DNA of 5,429 bases from Actinomycetota bacterium (lineage in GTDB: Bacteria; Actinomycetota; Acidimicrobiia; IMCC26256; PALSA-610): positions 1 to 5,429 of the forward strand of contig JAUZEI010000197.1 of assembly GCA_030839105.1 (NCBI GenBank), given 5' to 3'. Below, piece by piece: positions 1 through 5,429 of this stretch. The notes under the pieces were generated by a model. It saw nothing but the letters and a program-made list of their open reading frames with translations, ran no database searches and was not told the DNA's origin. Position 1 is the first letter of the stretch. Every line of letters begins with the position of its first letter. Position numbers and translations under genes: made by a program.

Positions 1-364
1 TGCCCTGTCCGCTCTGCACCATCGCGCCGACCGCTAGGCCCTGCGGAGCGATGATGTAGCGCTTCTCGCCGTCGAGATAGTGCAGGAGCGCGAGGCGCGC
101 GTTGCGGTTCGGGTCGTACTCGATCGCCGCAACCTTGGCCGGCACGCCGTCCTTGTTCCGGCGGAAGTCGACGATGCGGTACCGCTGCTTGTGACCGCCG
201 CCACGGTGACGCGAGGTCATACGGCCGTACGAGTTGCGACCACCGGTCTTCGGCTTCGGCTTCGTCAGCGCCTTCTCGGGCTTGGTCTTGGTGACCTCGG
301 CGAAGTCGGACGACGTTTGGAACCGGCGCCCGGGGCTGGTCGGTTTGCGTTTGCGAATAGGCAC
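1..364 (-). CDS. rplB: 50S ribosomal protein L2 (5' part, runs off the window)
   Basis: L2 is a primary 23S rRNA-binding protein of the large subunit, needed for subunit association and peptidyl transferase activity. The first 121 codons are present. The protein begins [15 protein letters not shown] and continues with [20 protein letters not shown] around residues 41-60, the classic L2 N-terminal basic segment, then [17 protein letters not shown] and [16 protein letters not shown], the start of the RNA-binding OB-fold. The start is a GTG at 362-364, chosen because the L2 alignment begins there and a GGGAG site sits 6 nt upstream. An ATG-only scan would miss this gene. It begins 2 nt after the rplW stop, consistent with coupled translation. 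The catalytically important C-terminal part lies outside the window. Identity is certain. Confidence 0.97.
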   Translation of the reverse strand, partial: MPIRKRKPTSPGRRFQTSSDFAEVTKTKPEKALTKPKPKTGGRNSYGRMTSRHRGGGHKQRYRIVDFRRNKDGVPAKVAAIEYDPNRNARLALLHYLDGEKRYIIAPQGLAVGAMVQSGQG

Positions 365-366
365 CG

Positions 367-663
367 TCAGCTCCCGAAGATGTCGATGCGTTCCTCGCCG
401 GCAGCGAGGGTGACGATGGCCCGCTTCTGGCGCGCGGGTGCGTTGTACGCGCCGGTACGGCGGTTACGCGATCGCTTGGCCTTGCGGTTGATGGTGTGCA
501 CTTTCTCGACCCGGCGCGCGAACAGTTGCTCGACGGCGTTGCGGATCTCGATTTTGTTGGCGCCGGGGGCGACGACGAACGTGTAGACGTTCATGTCGTA
601 GCCCGCGTACGACTTCTCGGACACCACGGGCTTGATGATGATGTCGCGCGGGTCCTTACTCAT
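367..663 (-). CDS. rplW: 50S ribosomal protein L23
   Basis: L23 binds 23S rRNA near the polypeptide exit and is the docking point for trigger factor and SRP. The 98-residue product has the normal length for the family. It begins [19 protein letters not shown], the typical L23 opening. Next comes [23 protein letters not shown] (residues ~27-49) and the basic loop [23 protein letters not shown] (~60-82). The ATG at 661-663 is preferred over an in-frame GTG at 670-672: an AGG lies 8 nt upstream of the ATG, nothing similar precedes the GTG, and the ATG matches the family start. The gene overlaps the end of rplD by 8 nt and ends 2 nt before rplB, so translation is probably coupled on both sides. 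Confidence 0.97.
   Translation of the reverse strand: MSKDPRDIIIKPVVSEKSYAGYDMNVYTFVVAPGANKIEIRNAVEQLFARRVEKVHTINRKAKRSRNRRTGAYNAPARQKRAIVTLAAGEERIDIFGS
371..375 (-). promoter_or_regulatory. Ribosome binding site of rplB
   Basis: GGGAG on the minus strand, 6 nt before the GTG start of rplB and inside the last codons of rplW. It supports the GTG start, since no ATG is available near the L2 N-terminus. Confidence 0.7.
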
Positions 664-1336
664 CGTCGGCACCTGCGTTCACGGTTGCGCCGTTGCCGAG
701 GCGGGCGATCGTGGTCTCGAGCGCCGGCTTCGAGAACACGAGCCAGTCGTTGAGTAGCACGTCGTAGGTGTTCAGCTCTTCCGGCAACACGATCTGCACG
801 CGGTCGCCCAGGTTGCGCAGCGACTTCCAGGCGTTCTCGTCGCTGCGGAACAACACGACCAGGACGCGCCCTTCACGCTCGCCTTGGGTGCGCAGCCCGA
901 TGGCCTGCAGCAGCTTGACCGCGTCCTTCGTCTTCGGCGCGCCGATCGCCCAGTCGTCGACCACGACGATCTTCTGTTCCTGCGCCCGGTCCGAGAGCGC
1001 CGAGCGCAACGCGAGCCGCACCATCTTCTTGGGTGTGCGCTGCGAGTAGTCGCGGGGCTTGGGGCCGTGCGCCACACCGCCCCCGCGCCACTGCGGGGCC
1101 CGGATCGATCCCTGCCGGGCGCGGCCGGTGCCCTTCTGGCGCCACGGCTTCGCACCACCGCCGCGCACTTCCGAGCGCGTCTTGGTGCTGTGGGTGCCGG
1201 CGCGCTTGGCGGCGAGTTGGGCGGTGACGACCTGGTGCATCACCGCGACGTTCGGCTCGATGCCGAAGATGTCGTCGGGAAGCTCGACGGGGCCGCTGTC
1301 GGCGCCGGTCGCGGTCTTCATGGTGATCGAGGTCAC
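656..1336 (-). CDS. rplD: 50S ribosomal protein L4
   Basis: L4 binds 23S rRNA and its long loop lines the exit tunnel. In E. coli it also represses its own S10 operon. The 226-residue product contains the diagnostic tunnel-loop stretch at residues ~53-98, including [34 protein letters not shown] and HGPKPRDYS, followed by the globular part with [10 protein letters not shown] and IVVVDDW. The start is GTG at 1334-1336, which overlaps the rplC stop as GTGA (4 nt) and has G-rich GGGGGTGA just upstream. An in-frame ATG at 1319-1321 would remove five residues and lacks a ribosome binding site. The 3' end overlaps rplW by 8 nt. The acidic C-terminal tail ends AGADDE. The reading frame stays open far upstream into rplC, but that stretch is antisense or off-frame noise. 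Confidence 0.97.
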   Translation of the reverse strand: MTSITMKTATGADSGPVELPDDIFGIEPNVAVMHQVVTAQLAAKRAGTHSTKTRSEVRGGGAKPWRQKGTGRARQGSIRAPQWRGGGVAHGPKPRDYSQRTPKKMVRLALRSALSDRAQEQKIVVVDDWAIGAPKTKDAVKLLQAIGLRTQGEREGRVLVVLFRSDENAWKSLRNLGDRVQIVLPEELNTYDVLLNDWLVFSKPALETTIARLGNGATVNAGADDE

Positions 1337-1980
1337 GCCTTCACCCCCGACTTCACGGCGTTGCGGATGAAGACGATGCCGCCGGACGGACCGGGCACGG
1401 CGCCCCGGAGGAGCAGCAGGTTGCGTTCGGCGTCGCCTTCGACGACCTGCAGGTTGAGCGTCGTCGTGCGCACGTTGCCGAACTGGCCGGCCATCTTCAT
1501 GCCCTTGAACACGCGGGCGGGTGTGGCGCACGCGCCGATCGAGCCCGGGGCGCGGTGCTTCTTGTGGTTTCCGTGCGACGCGCCCTGGCCGGAGAAGTTG
1601 TGGCGCTTCATGACGCCCGCGAAACCGTGACCCTTGCTGATCCCGGTGACGTCGACGCGCTCGCCGGCTGCGAAGACGTCGGCCTTCAGGATCTGGCCGA
1701 GCTCGAAGCCCGAGAGGTCGACGACGCGCAACTCCGCGAGGTACTTCGTGGGATCGGCGTTCGCCGCCTTCAGGTGACCGAGCTCCGGCTTGGAGAGGCG
1801 TTGCGCCTTGGTGTCGCCGAAGGCGAGCTGAACCGCGGCATAGCCATCGCGCTCGGGAGTCTTGATCTGGACCACGCGACAGGGCCCGGCCTCGATGACG
1901 GTGACCGGAACGATCCGGTTTCCCTCGTCGAAGACCTGGGTCATGCCGAGTTTTCGGCCCAGGATCCCTTTGTTCGCCAT
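1333..1980 (-). CDS. rplC: 50S ribosomal protein L3
   Basis: L3 is an early assembly protein whose extension reaches towards the peptidyl transferase centre. The 215-residue product starts [20 protein letters not shown], the hallmark L3 N-terminus, and carries the signature [19 protein letters not shown] at ~113-131, the extended loop [19 protein letters not shown] at ~142-160 followed by MKMAGQFG, and [15 protein letters not shown] near the C-terminus. The loop reads SIGACATPA where E. coli has SIGQNQTPG, so the glutamine methylated by PrmB in E. coli is absent. The same kind of loop occurs in actinobacterial L3. The ATG at 1978-1980 has GGAG 6 nt upstream. The usual upstream neighbour rpsJ is 2.26 kb away; a ~300-nt leader and a membrane protein gene come between. 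Confidence 0.98.
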   Translation of the reverse strand: MANKGILGRKLGMTQVFDEGNRIVPVTVIEAGPCRVVQIKTPERDGYAAVQLAFGDTKAQRLSKPELGHLKAANADPTKYLAELRVVDLSGFELGQILKADVFAAGERVDVTGISKGHGFAGVMKRHNFSGQGASHGNHKKHRAPGSIGACATPARVFKGMKMAGQFGNVRTTTLNLQVVEGDAERNLLLLRGAVPGPSGGIVFIRNAVKSGVKA

Positions 1981-1986
1981 TGTCGA

Positions 1987-1990
1987 CTCC
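1987..1990 (-). promoter_or_regulatory. Ribosome binding site of rplC
   Basis: GGAG on the minus strand, 6 nt before the rplC ATG. It fixes the start at MANKG rather than at in-frame codons further upstream. Confidence 0.7.
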
Positions 1991-2010
1991 GGTGACTCTC
2001 GCTCGGGCTG

Positions 2011-2041
2011 CGAACGCTCCGCGCCCACGCGAACGCTCCGC
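2011..2041 (-). repeat. Short direct repeat in the rplC leader
   Basis: A 12-mer occurs twice with a 19-bp period: 2011-2022 and 2030-2041 on the plus strand both read CGAACGCTCCGC, or GCGGAGCGTTCG in the mRNA sense. The core of both copies is complementary to ACGCTCCGC (2055-2063, mRNA sense) just upstream in the transcript, so either copy could pair with it. Confidence 0.75.
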
Positions 2042-2063
2042 TCGGAGTTCCCGGGCGGAGCGT
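2033..2063 (-). promoter_or_regulatory. Hairpin in the rplC 5' leader
   Basis: A perfect 9-bp inverted repeat (2033-2041 against 2055-2063; mRNA sense ACGCTCCGC and GCGGAGCGT) encloses a 13-nt loop. After one mismatch the loop can add about three more GC pairs. There is no T-run after it, so it does not look like an intrinsic terminator. It lies 52 nt upstream of the rplC start, where a ribosomal-protein leader structure could act. The repeats are visible in the sequence; a regulatory role is inferred. Confidence 0.45.
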
Positions 2064-2109
2064 GATCTCGGTTGTGCCGCGCGGTTCCGCCGGAAACGGG
2101 GCCTACGCG

Positions 2110-2142
2110 GGCCTCGGTTGAAGTCGCGTCGCACCCGAGGCC
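2110..2142 (-). promoter_or_regulatory. Second hairpin in the rplC 5' leader
   Basis: GGCCTCGG at 2110-2117 is perfectly complementary to CCGAGGCC at 2135-2142, an 8-bp stem with a 17-nt loop. No T-run follows on the minus strand, so it is not a classical terminator for the upstream membrane protein gene. With the hairpin at 2033-2063 it makes this spacer look structured. Part of this could be chance in GC-rich DNA. Confidence 0.35.
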
Positions 2143-2190
2143 GGGGGGGCGCCGCGGCGGGTCGCGATATGCGGCCCGTAGAGCCCGATG

Positions 2191-2199
2191 ATGCTAGCA
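2191..2199 (-). promoter_or_regulatory. Possible extended -10 promoter for rplC
   Basis: The minus strand reads TGCTAGCAT, which fits an extended -10 (TGn followed by TAnnnT, here TAGCAT). No convincing -35 box lies 16-18 nt upstream, so the assignment rests on the -10 alone. Transcription from here would give a leader of about 200 nt containing both hairpins. It is a weak call. Confidence 0.2.
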
Positions 2200-2288
2200 A
2201 GTCGTCGACCCCTACGCCATCCAAGCTCGTGAATGGCGGCGGGGCGGCTGCCGGCCGGCCGCGCGAGTTCGGTCCTCAGTGTGACCGC

Positions 2289-3962
2289 TCAGCCCGCCGC
2301 TTGGAGATTCGGCTGGAACGGGTCGAGTGAGGGACGCGCGAAGCAGCTGCCCTCCGGTGGGTTCCCGCCCTTGGCGCGGGCCGGAGGGCGGACGCGCTCG
2401 GCGACGACGATCCCGGAGGTGTCGGACAGCGTCCTGAATTCCCCGGACAGCAGGTCTGCGAGGAGCGCCTTGTCCCGGGCGTCGCTGATCAGTGTCCGGT
2501 CGAGGACGAGATACCGCACTGTGGCGGGGTTGTGAAGGTGCTCGCCGTGCACGCCCCAGTTGATGTTGCACCACGGAACCGGGAATTCGTAGACGGCGGG
2601 TCGGTGACTCATGTGGGTGTCCATGTTGTACGCGACGCTCGCCGAGGCCCGGCTCGGGACCGACTTCACCGCCGCGGTTCGGATCGCATCGCGAGGGTCG
2701 GCGCCACCGGGCCATGTCCCGTCGCTGTAGTGCTTCGAGTACTGCGCGCAGCCCAGCGCGAAGCTCGCGACGACCGCGGCGGTCAGCACGGCCGACAGCA
2801 TCGCCACCTGCGTCGGCATCCGCTGTTTGGCGCGATTGGAGATCCAGGCGATCGCCTCGACGGTTGCGACTGCGGCGCCGGCGACCACGATCGCCGAATA
2901 GTGGAACCGGTAGTCACGTGTGTACGGGAAGGACGACACGACGTTGATGAAGATCGCCCCGCCCGCGACTGCAAGCGCCCGAACGTCGAGGAGCGGCGCG
3001 AAGGCCCACGGCGCGAGCATGTTGAAGTACCAGTTCTTGCGGTCCTTCTCGTTGGCGAGATGCCACGTTTTGGTGGGGTGGCGCACCGAGTTGAAGGCGA
3101 CCTCGGTCGGACTCTTGCCGAGATCGCCGAAGAAGGCGTCGTAGAAGGGTCCGATGCCGTTCTGGCCGGGGATGAGGACCCGGGTCGCAAAGAAGAAGTA
3201 GGCGGTCGAGAGCGCGGCGACGATCGCCCCTCTTTTCCGGTCACCCCGGAACGCGACGATGAGTCCGAGGATGGCGACCGCGATGGCGAGGTCCTCTTTG
3301 CAGATGACGGCGAGTACCGCCGCCACAGTGAACCAGCGCCAGCGTTTGCTGCGCGCGGCCCAGTACGCGAACAGCAGCGGACCGATGGCGACGGCGTCCG
3401 GGTGGAAGAACTCCCACGTCAACCATTGGTACGTCGGGTTGAGGAGGAGCGCGGCGGCGAGCACGACGCCCGCCCACTTGGACCGCAGCAGGTCGCGGGC
3501 GAGCAGGAACACCGCGATCGCGCCGCTTGCCTGGGCGAGCACCTGCACGACGAGCAGGAAGACCGGGCCTGCGCCGAGCCAGTAAAAGGGCACCAGGAGC
3601 AGCAAGAAGATGTTCGCGTGGTGGCCGAAGAGCTCGAGCCCCCGGATGGTGACGAAGGGGTCCTTGCCCCGGGAGAGCAACCAGGTGCCCTGGTCGTAGA
3701 TGCCGAGGTCGAAGCCGAACGTGCCCCAGCGGTGGAAGCGCTCCATCGGGAGCTTGATGAACTCGATCGACCAGGCGACGACGAGGATGGCGAGCACTCC
3801 CTCGGGGAGTCCCCAGCCGGAGGTCATCCGCGCGAATCGTGATTCGCCGGGTCCGGACGGTGCGGCCTCTGTGGGCGGCGAGTCGGCCGGGGTTACCGGT
3901 TCCGGCGTGGCGACGACGACGTCGGAATCGGTGGCGTGTTCGCCGGCGGCCACCTCGTCCAC
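2289..3962 (-). CDS. DUF2079-type polytopic membrane protein
   Basis: I recognise this as a member of the uncharacterised DUF2079 membrane protein family, whose architecture resembles GT-C glycosyltransferases. No substrate is known. From the GTG at 3960-3962 it has 557 residues: a Pro/Ala/Thr/Asp-rich cytoplasmic-looking tail of ~45 residues, a first membrane helix at ~54-70, FDLGIYDQ (84-91), GHHANIF (113-119), EFFHPDA (184-190), CKEDLAI (221-227), RDYRFHYSA (349-357), about ten hydrophobic segments in all up to ~408, then a soluble C-terminal domain with HMSHRPAVYEFP (450-461) and YLVLDRT. These motifs match the family pattern. The start is uncertain: in-frame GTG at 4046, 4016, 3962 and 3953 and ATG at 3827 are all possible, and none has a clear ribosome binding site. 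I chose 3962 because codon use looks less coding-like upstream. The gene sits between rpsJ and rplC with no evident link to translation. Confidence 0.85.
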   Translation of the reverse strand: MDEVAAGEHATDSDVVVATPEPVTPADSPPTEAAPSGPGESRFARMTSGWGLPEGVLAILVVAWSIEFIKLPMERFHRWGTFGFDLGIYDQGTWLLSRGKDPFVTIRGLELFGHHANIFLLLLVPFYWLGAGPVFLLVVQVLAQASGAIAVFLLARDLLRSKWAGVVLAAALLLNPTYQWLTWEFFHPDAVAIGPLLFAYWAARSKRWRWFTVAAVLAVICKEDLAIAVAILGLIVAFRGDRKRGAIVAALSTAYFFFATRVLIPGQNGIGPFYDAFFGDLGKSPTEVAFNSVRHPTKTWHLANEKDRKNWYFNMLAPWAFAPLLDVRALAVAGGAIFINVVSSFPYTRDYRFHYSAIVVAGAAVATVEAIAWISNRAKQRMPTQVAMLSAVLTAAVVASFALGCAQYSKHYSDGTWPGGADPRDAIRTAAVKSVPSRASASVAYNMDTHMSHRPAVYEFPVPWCNINWGVHGEHLHNPATVRYLVLDRTLISDARDKALLADLLSGEFRTLSDTSGIVVAERVRPPARAKGGNPPEGSCFARPSLDPFQPNLQAAG

Positions 3963-4174
3963 CGAGAGATTGTCGCACGGCAGGCCGGACGCGGGCTGCG
4001 AGGCCCACCGCCCCACCGAATCAGCAATTTCGCACCCGCCGCGCACCCCGTCGATGCATCTGTGTCAACGATTCGTCGGAAGATTCGTCGCAACCGGTCC
4101 GGCCGGCCGTGTCGACGATTCGTCGAAAGATTCGTTGCGAGGGGTTTCGTGGCGGTTGCGCGGGACGGGGCGCG
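3963..4174. other. Spacer upstream of the DUF2079 gene
   Basis: This stretch is bounded by the rpsJ terminator and the chosen DUF2079 start. Apart from the duplicated 32-bp element, I see no gene and no well-formed sigma-70 promoter. If the longest DUF2079 start (4046) is used, 3963-4046 becomes coding. Confidence 0.5.
4062..4140. repeat. Duplicated 32-bp element with four 9-mer sites
   Basis: Two 32-bp copies (4062-4093 and 4109-4140) match at 28 of 32 positions with a 47-bp period. Each contains two GATTCGTCG-like 9-mers 12 bp apart: 4070-4078, 4082-4090, 4117-4125 and 4129-4137; the last reads GATTCGTTG. The spacer between copies contains CCGGCCGGCC. The element lies between the rpsJ terminator and the DUF2079 gene, where an operator or promoter region would be expected. 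The near one-turn spacing within each pair would suit binding on one face of the helix. Function is inferred; the repeat itself is plain in the sequence. Confidence 0.8.
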
Positions 4175-4215
4175 AAAAAGCGTGAGCTGCGGGCGGACCC
4201 AGGGCTCACGCTTTT
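4175..4215 (-). terminator. Intrinsic terminator after rpsJ
   Basis: A perfect 12-bp inverted repeat: AAAAGCGTGAGC at 4176-4187 and its complement at 4204-4215, with a 16-nt loop. The loop itself contains GGG-TCCG-CCC, which can fold as a nested hairpin. On the minus strand the stem ends in a run of five T (4175-4179). It begins 26 nt after the rpsJ stop, so it should end the tuf-rpsJ transcript. The A-run on the other arm gives four T on the plus strand too, but nothing on that strand needs terminating here. Confidence 0.85.
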
Positions 4216-4241
4216 CGGTGCGGCAGCGGAAGAATTCGCCG

Positions 4242-4568
4242 TCAGGCTTGCTGCATCTTCAATTCGATGTCGACGCCGGCGGGGAGGTCGAGTCGCTGGA
4301 GCGCCTCGACCGTCTTGCCGGTCGGCTCCACGATGTCGATGAGGCGCTTGTGAATGCGCATCTCGAAGTGCTCGCGGCTGTCCTTGTCGACGTGCGGTGA
4401 CCGGATGACCGTGTACTTGCGGATCTCCGTCGGCAACGGCACGGGACCCCGCACCTTCGCCTGCGTGCGGATGACCGTCTCGACGATCTTCTTCGTCGAC
4501 TGGTCGATGACCTCGTGGTCATACGCCTTCAGGCGGATGCGGATCTTCTGTCCCGAAGGAGCAGCCAT
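4242..4568 (-). CDS. rpsJ: 30S ribosomal protein S10
   Basis: S10 is a 30S head protein, also known as the transcription factor NusE, which links NusG and RNA polymerase to the ribosome. The 108-residue product is close to the usual ~102-105. It shows [20 protein letters not shown] near the N-terminus, VRGPVPLPT at 39-47, [20 protein letters not shown] at 52-71, [18 protein letters not shown] at 73-90 and [12 protein letters not shown], all standard for S10. The ATG at 4566-4568 has AGGAAG 5 nt upstream, overlapping the tuf stop codon, so it is likely coupled to tuf. Unlike in a canonical S10 operon, rplC does not follow: a strong terminator begins 26 nt after the stop. Confidence 0.98.
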   Translation of the reverse strand: MAAPSGQKIRIRLKAYDHEVIDQSTKKIVETVIRTQAKVRGPVPLPTEIRKYTVIRSPHVDKDSREHFEMRIHKRLIDIVEPTGKTVEALQRLDLPAGVDIELKMQQA

Positions 4569-4573
4569 GTGAT

Positions 4574-4579
4574 CTTCCT
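4574..4579 (-). promoter_or_regulatory. Ribosome binding site of rpsJ
   Basis: AGGAAG on the minus strand, 5 nt before the rpsJ ATG and overlapping the tuf TAG. The arrangement places termination on tuf and initiation on rpsJ at the same spot. Confidence 0.7.
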
Positions 4580-5429
4580 ACTTTTCGATTTTGACGACGC
4601 GGCCGGAACCCACAGTACGGCCACCCTCACGGATCGCGAACCGCAAACCCTCGTCCATCGCGATCGGCTTACCCAGCTCCACACTCATCTCGGTGTTATC
4701 GCCCGGCATCACCATCTCCGTCCCCTCCGGCAGGGCGACCGTGCCCGTCACATCCGTGGTCCGGAAATAGAACTGCGGGTGATAATTCGTGAAGAACGGC
4801 GTATGCCGGCCACCCTCCTCCTTGGTGAGGATGTACACCTGCGCCGTGAAACTCGTATGCGGCGTAATACTCCCCGGCTTGGCCAACACCTGCCCGCGTT
4901 CCACATCTTCTTTCTTCGTGCCCCGCAACAGGGCCCCAATGTTGTCCCCCGCGCGGCCCTCATCCAACAGCTTGCGGAACATCTCCACCCCCGTACAGGT
5001 GGTCTTCGTCGTGGCCCGCAGACCGATGATCTCGATCTCCTCACCCACCTTCACGATCCCCCGCTCCACCCGGCCCGTCACCACAGTGCCCCGACCCGTG
5101 ATCGTGAACACATCCTCAATCGGCATCAAGAACGGACGATCCACATCCCGCGTCGGCTCCGGCAAGAAACTGTCAACCGCCGACATCAACTCCAAAATCT
5201 TCGGGGTCCACTCCGCGTCACCCTCGAGTGCTTTCAAAGCGCTCACCCGCACCACCGGCGTGTCATCCCCCGGGAACTCATACTCGTTCAACAACTCCCG
5301 CACCTCGAGCTCCACCAACTCGAGGATCTCCTCATCATCAACCATGTCGCTCTTGTTCAACGCGACCACAATCGACGGCACACCCACCTGCCGGGCCAAC
5401 AACACATGCTCCCGGGTCTGCGGCATCGG
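4578..5429 (-). CDS. tuf: Elongation factor Tu (5' part outside the window)
   Basis: EF-Tu is the GTPase that carries aminoacyl-tRNA to the ribosomal A site. The 283 visible residues start at PMPQTREH, so about 110 residues with the P-loop and the switch regions are missing beyond the window. Visible parts: G4 guanine-specificity motif NKSD (~25-28), G5 SALKALEG, domain 2 from about [20 protein letters not shown] with [34 protein letters not shown], then domain 3 with [30 protein letters not shown] and [15 protein letters not shown], ending VKIEK. It is 9 nt upstream of rpsJ and likely co-transcribed. Codon use is unusual for its setting: by hand count 15 of 24 Leu codons are TTG and 13 of 20 Arg codons are CGG, against 1 of 17 and 2 of 14 in rplC. 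Confidence 0.98.
   Translation of the reverse strand, partial: PMPQTREHVLLARQVGVPSIVVALNKSDMVDDEEILELVELEVRELLNEYEFPGDDTPVVRVSALKALEGDAEWTPKILELMSAVDSFLPEPTRDVDRPFLMPIEDVFTITGRGTVVTGRVERGIVKVGEEIEIIGLRATTKTTCTGVEMFRKLLDEGRAGDNIGALLRGTKKEDVERGQVLAKPGSITPHTSFTAQVYILTKEEGGRHTPFFTNYHPQFYFRTTDVTGTVALPEGTEMVMPGDNTEMSVELGKPIAMDEGLRFAIREGGRTVGSGRVVKIEK

Larger units (their letters stand above)
1981..2288. other. Non-coding spacer and leader between the membrane protein gene and rplC
   Basis: No credible gene is seen in either direction across these 308 bases. On the minus strand the spacer holds a possible extended -10 site, two hairpins, a 12-mer direct repeat and the rplC ribosome binding site. 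No stem followed by a T-run is present, so readthrough from the DUF2079 gene into rplC is possible. A G7 run at 2143-2149 is the longest homopolymer and a spot for sequencing error, but it is non-coding. Confidence 0.6.

Noticed and set aside
884..1630. Plus-strand open frame of 248 codons across rplD and rplC
   Set aside because: It is antisense to two certain ribosomal protein genes and shows no domain.
1337..2224. Long open frame continuing upstream of rplD on the minus strand, through rplC and into the spacer
   Set aside because: It is the off-frame shadow of rplC in GC-rich DNA with Arg/Pro-rich translation; L4 homology starts only at 1336.
2228..2288. GC-rich stem (GCGGC/GCCGC) just after the DUF2079 stop as a terminator
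   Set aside because: The stem is only 5 bp and no T-run follows on the minus strand.
2532..3842. Plus-strand open frame of 436 codons opposite the DUF2079 gene
   Set aside because: The translation is Asp/Glu/Arg/Val-rich without recognisable domains, as expected for the antisense of a GC-rich gene; the minus-strand frame has clear membrane helices and family motifs.
4057..4067. TTGACA (-35-like) on the minus strand inside the end of the first 32-bp repeat copy
   Set aside because: No TATAAT-like hexamer lies 16-18 nt downstream; the sequence there is GC-rich (TGCGCG), and the second repeat copy has TCGACA instead.
2251..4108. The 10-mer CCGGCCGGCC occurs on both sides of the DUF2079 gene (2251-2260 and 4099-4108), hinting at insertion boundaries
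   Set aside because: It is a low-complexity GC palindrome likely by chance in such DNA; flanking bases do not match and there is no transposase or target duplication.

Overview
The window is GC-rich bacterial DNA, and every supported gene lies on the minus strand. Read in the direction of transcription (high to low coordinates), the order is the 3' two-thirds of tuf (EF-Tu), rpsJ (S10), a DUF2079-type membrane protein gene, rplC (L3), rplD (L4), rplW (L23) and the first 121 codons of rplB (L2). Strong GC preference at third codon positions, actinobacterial-looking ribosomal proteins (L3 reads [14 protein letters not shown] where E. coli has SIGQNQTPGKVFKG) and a DUF2079 protein suggest a high-GC actinobacterium. 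A deep lineage such as Acidimicrobiia is plausible, but this placement is an inference.

Region by region: 4578-5429 is tuf without its N-terminal ~110 residues. 4242-4568 is rpsJ, 9 nt after tuf, with its ribosome binding site overlapping the tuf stop. 4175-4215 is a strong intrinsic terminator that closes the tuf-rpsJ unit. 3963-4174 is a spacer holding a duplicated ~32-bp element built from four GATTCGTCG-like 9-mers. 2289-3962 is the polytopic membrane protein. 1981-2288 is a non-coding leader with two hairpins and a repeat that could form competing structures. 1-1980 is the tightly packed rplC-rplD-rplW-rplB block, with 4-nt and 8-nt overlaps and a 2-nt gap, as expected for translational coupling.

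In most bacteria rpsJ and rplC are neighbours in one S10 operon. Here that junction is broken by a terminator, a repeat-bearing spacer, a membrane protein gene with no obvious link to translation, and a ~300-nt leader. The split implies that EF-Tu/S10 and L3/L4/L23/L2 can be expressed separately, with the membrane protein either heading the second unit or standing alone. A second oddity is that the visible part of tuf uses G-ending codons (TTG, CGG, GTG) much more than the ribosomal protein genes beside it, which favour C-ending codons. No mobile element, CRISPR array, tRNA or rRNA gene was seen.
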